A stretch of DNA of 64,000 nucleotides from Flammulina velutipes (taxonomy: Eukaryota; Basidiomycota; Agaricomycetes; Agaricales; Physalacriaceae): assembly GCA_011800155.1 (NCBI GenBank), contig CM022372.1, forward strand, positions 1,302,001-1,366,000, in the 5' to 3' direction. Position 1 is the stretch's first letter; each line of letters starts with the position of its first letter. The notes beneath the pieces were generated by a model. It was given only the letters and a program-made list of their open reading frames with translations. It was not told where the DNA came from and did not search any database. The translations under genes were made by a program, and so were the position numbers. Below, piece after piece: positions 59,256 through 64,000 of the stretch.

Positions 59256-60027
59256 ATGTATCTCTCGTCTGGACGAAATTCGCTCATCTGGACTGTTGCA
59301 TGTCTGCTGGCATTATGTGCAACCGGCCACCCTCTCCACATTCGTGACGGAGAGAAAGAGATTTCATCCGGCAAATTGGGTCTTTTCATGGAAAGTAAGC
59401 TCAAAAGGATATCACTATCTGCTCTGTTGTTTATTATTAACACTTCACAGTTCCCGAAGATGTGGATGTCGGTTCCAAGCTCAAAATCAAGATAAAAATA
59501 AGGAATCTTTTGGACAAATCGATTCATGTCATCAGAGACCCATGGGGCATACTCCAAGAAGACCAAACTGAAGACATCGGTGATGCGCTACAATGGCTCA
59601 ATAAACGCGAGCCAAAATACACAGGTAAAGTTCAAAAACCGCCGGAAAACTGGTTGCAGGATTGGGTGAACACCAAGAACCTTACTGATGGTGAGAATCT
59701 AGACAACTGCAAGATAAGCAGCTAATTCGCTTCAGATAAATCAGGTAAACGAGTGTGGCATTTAGAGAAACATGGGGAGCTCAAATATGAGTACGAAGGT
59801 TCGTCATTCTCGTACCCGTCCTGATTGTGTTTGAATACGTATTTCCAGCGGGCAAGGTCTACGATTTCAGGGAGAAAGGAATTGGCCGGTTTTTTTACGG
59901 ACTCAAACGTTCTACGTTGTTCATCCTAATAGAAGGAGAGGAAACTCCAATTGAAACGCGAATTTCGGAGGTACGCTATGACGTGTTTGTCAAGTCTGAT
60001 GAGAAGGAGGAGGAGGAGAAGAAGTGA
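59256..60027 (+). CDS. secreted protein resembling a metalloendopeptidase N-domain, no catalytic part
   Basis: Four-exon gene. Exon 1 encodes a signal peptide (SLIWTVACLLALCATGHPLH) nearly identical to that of the upstream GH18 gene. Phase-correct splices (ME-IPEDVDVG; LTD-DKSGKRV; YEYE-AGKVYDF) give a mature protein of about 170 residues. Its start, KLKIKIKIRNLLDKSIHVIRDPWGIL, resembles the beta-sandwich N-terminal domain of fungal peptidyl-Lys/deuterolysin (M35) peptidases, which read like LKVLKDPRGPL. There is no HEXXH or other protease motif. The later part (RFFYGLKRSTLFILIEGEE..ISEVRYDVFV) looks like closing beta-strands, and the tail is charged (KSDEKEEEEKK). Family assignment is inference; reality of the gene is well supported. 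Confidence 0.7.
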
Positions 60028-60155
60028 GTTATGTGAATCAGGTAGATGGACTACTGTTGGCAGTAGTTGCCAGTACTAATAGTACTAGTACATACTTAGA
60101 ACGTAAAATATCTGGAATATTCTATTACAGCTCTTCGAGAGCTGTCCTTTTCAGC

Positions 60156-60159
60156 AAAA
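60156..60159 (-). terminator. RNA polymerase III T-run after tRNA-Val
   Basis: Four T residues on the minus strand begin three bases past the tRNA discriminator base, as expected for a Pol III stop. Confidence 0.6.
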
Positions 60160-60161
60160 TT

Positions 60162-60252
60162 TGACTCAGCCCGGGTTCGAACCGGAGACCGTCTGTGCTA
60201 TTCAATCAAAGAGATTGTAAGACAGAAATCATAACCACTAGACCACTGGGTC
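60162..60252 (-). tRNA. tRNA-Val (anticodon UAC) with 18-nt intron
   Basis: The 91 bases fold as a tRNA. The 7-bp acceptor stem is GACCCAG/CTGAGTC with one C-A mismatch (position 4:69). T8 G9 and the D arm GTC-TAGTGGTTAT-GAT (A box GTCTAGTGG) follow. The anticodon stem is TCTGT/ACAGA, with loop CTTACA plus C after removing ATCTCTTTGATTGAATAG, an intron at the canonical position after base 37. The variable loop has five bases and the T arm is TCCGG-TTCGAAC-CCGGG (B box GGTTCGAAC); discriminator A. The anticodon TAC reads GUA valine codons. The intron is short and lies where eukaryotic tRNA introns always lie. Confidence 0.9.
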
Positions 60253-60426
60253 ACTGCTTTGAAGATATATCCGATTAATATGATCAAAAGACAAGTAGGC
60301 TGAGTTATGACGTGGTCGAATTAGAACATTCCTGCTATGTAGATTGTTTATGTTCATAGAGATATAACGATATAAAACTTCAGCGTTACAGCCCTTTGTT
60401 GATGCTGACTCCTCCAACTCCAATGT

Positions 60427-63234
60427 TCAATGTATATGGCCCGTCGTCTTCGGTGTGCTATCACCCGCTCCTCCATCTTCGACGTCGAAGCCGAGTTTGA
60501 TTTCCGGCACTGCGCCATTGAACGGGTCCCAGTGCGGCTCGTTCTGGTACTTAGCTTGCGCGCTCGTTAGCGCTGCGGCATCAGCGCCATCTATCTCCTT
60601 GCTGACCGCTTGGATTGACTGCTTCCGCCTAAGCGCTTCAGCTGGATCATACTCTTCTCCCACCACAAACACAGGCAACCCAGCCTCTACTCGTTTACGC
60701 CTCTCCGTCTCCCGTCTTCCTGCCTTCGCAGCCTGGCGGAGCGCGATTATCATCGAATCGGGCTCCGCAAAATTCGATGCAAAGTATTCCTTGTCGGGAA
60801 CGACTTCGTCAGGATCAACCTTGCCGTTGAAATTGAGACTTTTCCAAAAATCAACAGCTTGGTCGAGTTTGACGCCATCGGGGAGGGCAAATGCACGGAA
60901 TTTGCGCTCTTGCGCTTCCTCAAGTTGTTGTCGTATTGATTCCTGCTTATTGGACGCTCTTGCTCCGATATAGTAATGAACTCTCCCTATAGAAAGACGT
61001 TGTTGATTAATCCGTGACAAACAGTTAGGACAAGGGATCATACATGGTTTCTCGTCTGACATTTGTTGCATAGCCGCTAGGGCTGACACTTTTGCCTCGC
61101 TGATATAGTGGTCTGCTGTAACAACAAGTTGTTTGATCGGTCGCTCCACACCATCGCCTTCGCCCGCCCAATGTTCCGGCTGTACCCAGATGTTTAATTT
61201 GGGAAAGAGATCACTTGCTTCAAAGGTACATTGGACAGACTTGAGGACAGTTCAGCTTGACCAGACGAATCGCAGAATAAACTTACCTCGCCTGGAAAGC
61301 AGGCAATGATCCTTTCGGACACATCCTCTAGGATTGTAATGCACTGGCCAAAAATCTTATCGCCCTTGTCCGTCCCTTTCTTGCTATTGAAAAGACAACG
61401 GTCCATTTCTTCGAGAGATATGTATTGGAAACCAAACATCTGCTCGGTATTGTGGTACGCAACAAGAACACCATCCATGTTGCCTATGCGAGCTTGGAAG
61501 CTGGAGAAGACCAGATGAGAACATATGTGAGTCCAAATGACGTCGACTTGCCTGTATTTGAGGAACGCCGAGCGTACCAGGTCGTAATACTCCCTTTCGA
61601 AACTATTTTCAGTGCCATATAATTGACTTATGAGGTAGCCTGAGTTCGTCTTGGGGAAAGTCAGCGATGGTGACGACGAAACGGATGTCACTCGCCTCAA
61701 AGTTCAGAAGGTCCATCCGTATTGACGCAGAGGCTCGCGTCTTGAGGTCGAAAACACCAGTTCCTGGTAATCTATGATCTTGACAGTCTAACTGCGAACG
61801 CATGACGAAGTTCCTGGACTGCATTGGCGTTAGAAGAGACCGAAGGACACAAACCGGGCACACCTCACTTTAGAGAATCTAAACGCGTCTCTCAAGGCTT
61901 CTTCTTCAGTCGGTACCGCTTCAATTTGTTCTGACCGCATAAATGCAGGGAATTCGGTTGAATGTGTCGTGAGGTATTTTTCCAGTACGGTGCCCTATAG
62001 TCGTCGTTGTCACTACCAGCGGCCGGAAATGACATGGTATCACTTACCATCCACGTTAGTATGTTCTTTTCCGCAGCCACATCTCCAAAGCTGTCAATGG
62101 CATATCTCCCATCGTTATGATTGTAAGTGACTGTTGTGGCCATTCGTTGGCCGGGAGTGAAATTTCCCCGCTACAAGGTCGAAGTCAAAATGATACACCA
62201 ATAATCGGAGAGCATGTGCTAACGGCTTTGTTGAAGTTGGAGGTGAAATTAGAAAGATTGACGGGCTTGTTTTCTGAAAGCATGAAATATATATGTGATA
62301 ACATTCCGGACAAGGAAGATGTTGAGCCGGCGAAAGTTTTTTCATGTTGTTTCGCGAGTCTCCATAGTTCCTGAATCTGTTCAGAAATGAAGATAAATAT
62401 AGGAGAGTAGAAGTCACCTCGTCCCGGGAGCTTTTTGTAAAGGGTGGCAATCGTTCGAAGGCAAAGTCGGACACTTTTGGTATCTTTTGCACTTGAGATG
62501 GGAAGTTGAAAACGCCTGACCGAGGATCTTGCACCCAGTGTACACCAGGACTAAGAAATTATGAGAGAGAGACAGTGAGGGTAGATTATAGACACGCACT
62601 TGAAGAGAACACGATCCAATCCATGTGCCAGTTGAGCGATTGGCCTCTGCTTAGCGAGGGGATCCAAGTCTGGAGAATGTTGAGGAGTGCAAGACGGATA
62701 TTACGTAGAATCTCACCTATAAGCACCGGTGTTGAGGAGGATTGGACAGTTTTTATATCCATGTGGGTGAGATGTTTCCTCTCCATAGATTTGTATTTCT
62801 CTTTCGTCTTTAATATTGCGTTCATTTTGGCGATGCGCTCTGCCTCAGAAGATTCTGTGTATAGTTATAAGTGCACATACAAACAAAAGTCAAGCACAAG
62901 GCTCACGCGGTATTACTTGGGAGGCGGGCCCGTTCATCTTTGCTAATTTTGAGAGGACCCTGGCTTTCGCCGCCTCCACAGCTAGAGCTGTAAAAGGTGC
63001 TTTTTCCTTCTTCAAATCCGCTAGTCGTCGCATAGCGCTTAACATCTGACTGGAGAGCGCGTTGTAGGCCTTGGTAGCGTTGACCGTGTCCGTCGATAGT
63101 TTCGCCAATTTGGCTTGCTCTTTCGCGCTCTTAGCAGCCGCGCGTTTCTTCTGTGGCAGATGCGACGACGACGAAGGATTGCCAGGCTTCGCGGCGACAC
63201 TCGAGAGAGCGCGACTCGTCCGTGCAAAGGACAT
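60427..63234 (-). CDS. PET127: PET127-like mitochondrial RNA-processing protein
   Basis: Homologue of yeast Pet127, a mitochondrial inner-membrane-associated protein needed for 5'-end processing and stability of mitochondrial RNAs. The N-terminus (MSFARTSRALSSVAAKPG..) is basic and suits a presequence. Family blocks, after splicing many short introns, are IAQLAHGLDRVLF-SPGVHWVQDPRSGVFNF, FERLPPF, a GSTSSLSGML-type segment at about 62300, RQMATTVTYNHNDGRYAIDSFGD, MRSQLDCQDHRLPGTGVFDLKTRA, FQARIGNMDGVLVAYHNTEQMFGFQYISLEEMDRCLF and FGQCITILEDVSERIIACFP. The C-terminal exon (about 61150-60427) carries a Lys/Arg-rich helical region. Start and the most N-terminal exons are less certain than the core. 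Confidence 0.85.
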
Positions 63235-63702
63235 GATGGTATGAAGTTAAGTTCTGGTCTGTTTGAATGTCAGCATCTGGAAATAAAAATAGGCAACAGA
63301 CCCACTTGACTCCGAATCTTCATGCCAGATTCTCAGTGACAATGGTGGCGGGAGGGAACGTCGAGAAATTTAGCCTCACGTGTCCGTCGCCTGGGTTAGG
63401 GCCACGAATGACGTACATCGTTTCGGAAACTGCCAGCTGGCAGATTACGCCACATGTTGAGCGGCTTCAGCCCATGTAAAATCTCGTAATGTTGCGCATG
63501 GTATACCATATTTTTCATATTCCACAACCTTGTATGTCTCAAAATGCTATCTGTTTAACTTTGAGGAAAGACCCGTTGCAGCGTCGTCTTAGAACTGAAA
63601 CATGCAGAACAGTCTGTCGATCTCCAAATTCAAGTCGCTCCCAGGTAAGTAAGTAAGTAGATTTAGCTCTTCGGGAGCTAATAACCTCGAGCTCTTTACT
63701 CG
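63235..63702. other. intergenic between PET127-like gene and partial SDR
   Basis: This is the promoter of the PET127-like gene. Frames are short and lack features. Nothing recognised. Confidence 0.4.
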
Positions 63703-64000
63703 TCAGGAGTATGATATGGTTGCACCACCGTCGGCCACCCAAGAGGCACCCGTGACTAGACTTGCGTTCTCGCTCGATAAAAAGACAACGATATCAGCGA
63801 TCTCTTCAGGCGAAGCCATTCGCTTGGAAGGGAACTTCAGTAAACAGTATATACTCAGGCTATAGACAGAACAGGTCTTACCTGTTGCGGTACATTCCTC
63901 ACAATAGCCGCTAAGCGAGACCTATCGACCTCACCTGTTACGAGAGGTGTGTCCACCCATCCAGGACATATTGCATTGACCCGGATGCCATCCGTGGCAT
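63703..64000 (-). CDS. short-chain dehydrogenase/reductase, 3' part only
   Basis: C-terminal end of a classical SDR; the rest, including the Rossmann motif and YxxxK, lies beyond the window edge. Visible blocks are ATDGIRVNAICPGWVDTPLVTGEVDR and, after a 56-nt intron (about 63833-63888), FPSKRMASPEEIADIVVFLSS and SLVTGASWVADGGATISYS with a stop at 63703-63705. VNAICPGWVDTP and the VTG..VADGG end are hallmarks of NAD(P)-dependent oxidoreductases of the FabG type. Substrate unknown. Confidence 0.88.

Noticed and set aside
63645..63660. Short GTAA tandem run
   Set aside because: Only about four units; too short to call a repeat of interest.

Overview
The window is nuclear DNA of a filamentous fungus, most likely an agaricomycete basidiomycete. 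Genes are packed tightly on both strands and are interrupted by many short GT..AG introns (about 50-60 nt, often with a CTRAY branch site). The content is typically fungal: a phytochrome-type hybrid histidine kinase, an oligopeptide transporter, an alternative oxidase, a Zn2Cys6 regulator and GH18 enzymes. I see no prokaryotic operons, CRISPR arrays, phage or intact transposons. Coordinates of spliced genes run from start codon to stop codon and include introns.

Layout. 0-12 kb: a small unknown protein, a complete fungal phytochrome (-), an RBM18-like RNA-binding protein (-) and, divergent from it, a PH-domain protein resembling Spo71/Mug56 (+). 12-24 kb: a CENP-B-type DNA-binding protein (-), a 3.8 kb stretch with no gene I can support, an OPT oligopeptide transporter (+) and a mitochondrial alternative oxidase (+). 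24-33 kb: a Zn2Cys6 transcription factor (-) that needs a 6-nt microexon to complete its zinc cluster, then a run of housekeeping genes: TOM22, the complex I NDUFA9 subunit, a UPF0390 protein, mitochondrial ribosomal protein uS12m and the nucleolar SAS10/UTP3. 33-39 kb: a cupin protein, two small uncharacterised proteins, and a tandem pair of secreted ThuA-like genes of which one is a broken pseudogene. 39-50 kb: MTHFR, the SUMO ligase NSE2, a membrane protein, the GATOR2 subunit MIOS/SEA4 and an RMD1-type DUF155 protein. 50-60 kb: two GH18 paralogues, a second membrane protein, the WDR48/UAF1 homologue, and a secreted protein whose promoter and signal peptide are duplicated from (or to) the second GH18 gene. 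60-64 kb: an intron-containing tRNA-Val(UAC), the mitochondrial protein PET127, and the 3' part of a short-chain dehydrogenase that runs off the window.

Working together. Several neighbours act in mitochondria (AOX, TOM22, NDUFA9, uS12m, PET127, possibly the RMD1 relative), and many pairs are divergent with only 67-123 bp between start codons, so promoters are probably shared. Secreted or carbohydrate-related genes (ThuA-like, GH18) lie in the more loosely packed 35-39 and 50-60 kb parts, where recent duplication is also visible.

The strongest unusual signals are the 6-nt microexon, the shared promoter/signal-peptide cassette on two unrelated mature proteins, and the degenerating ThuA copy. 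I found no clear multi-gene novel system.
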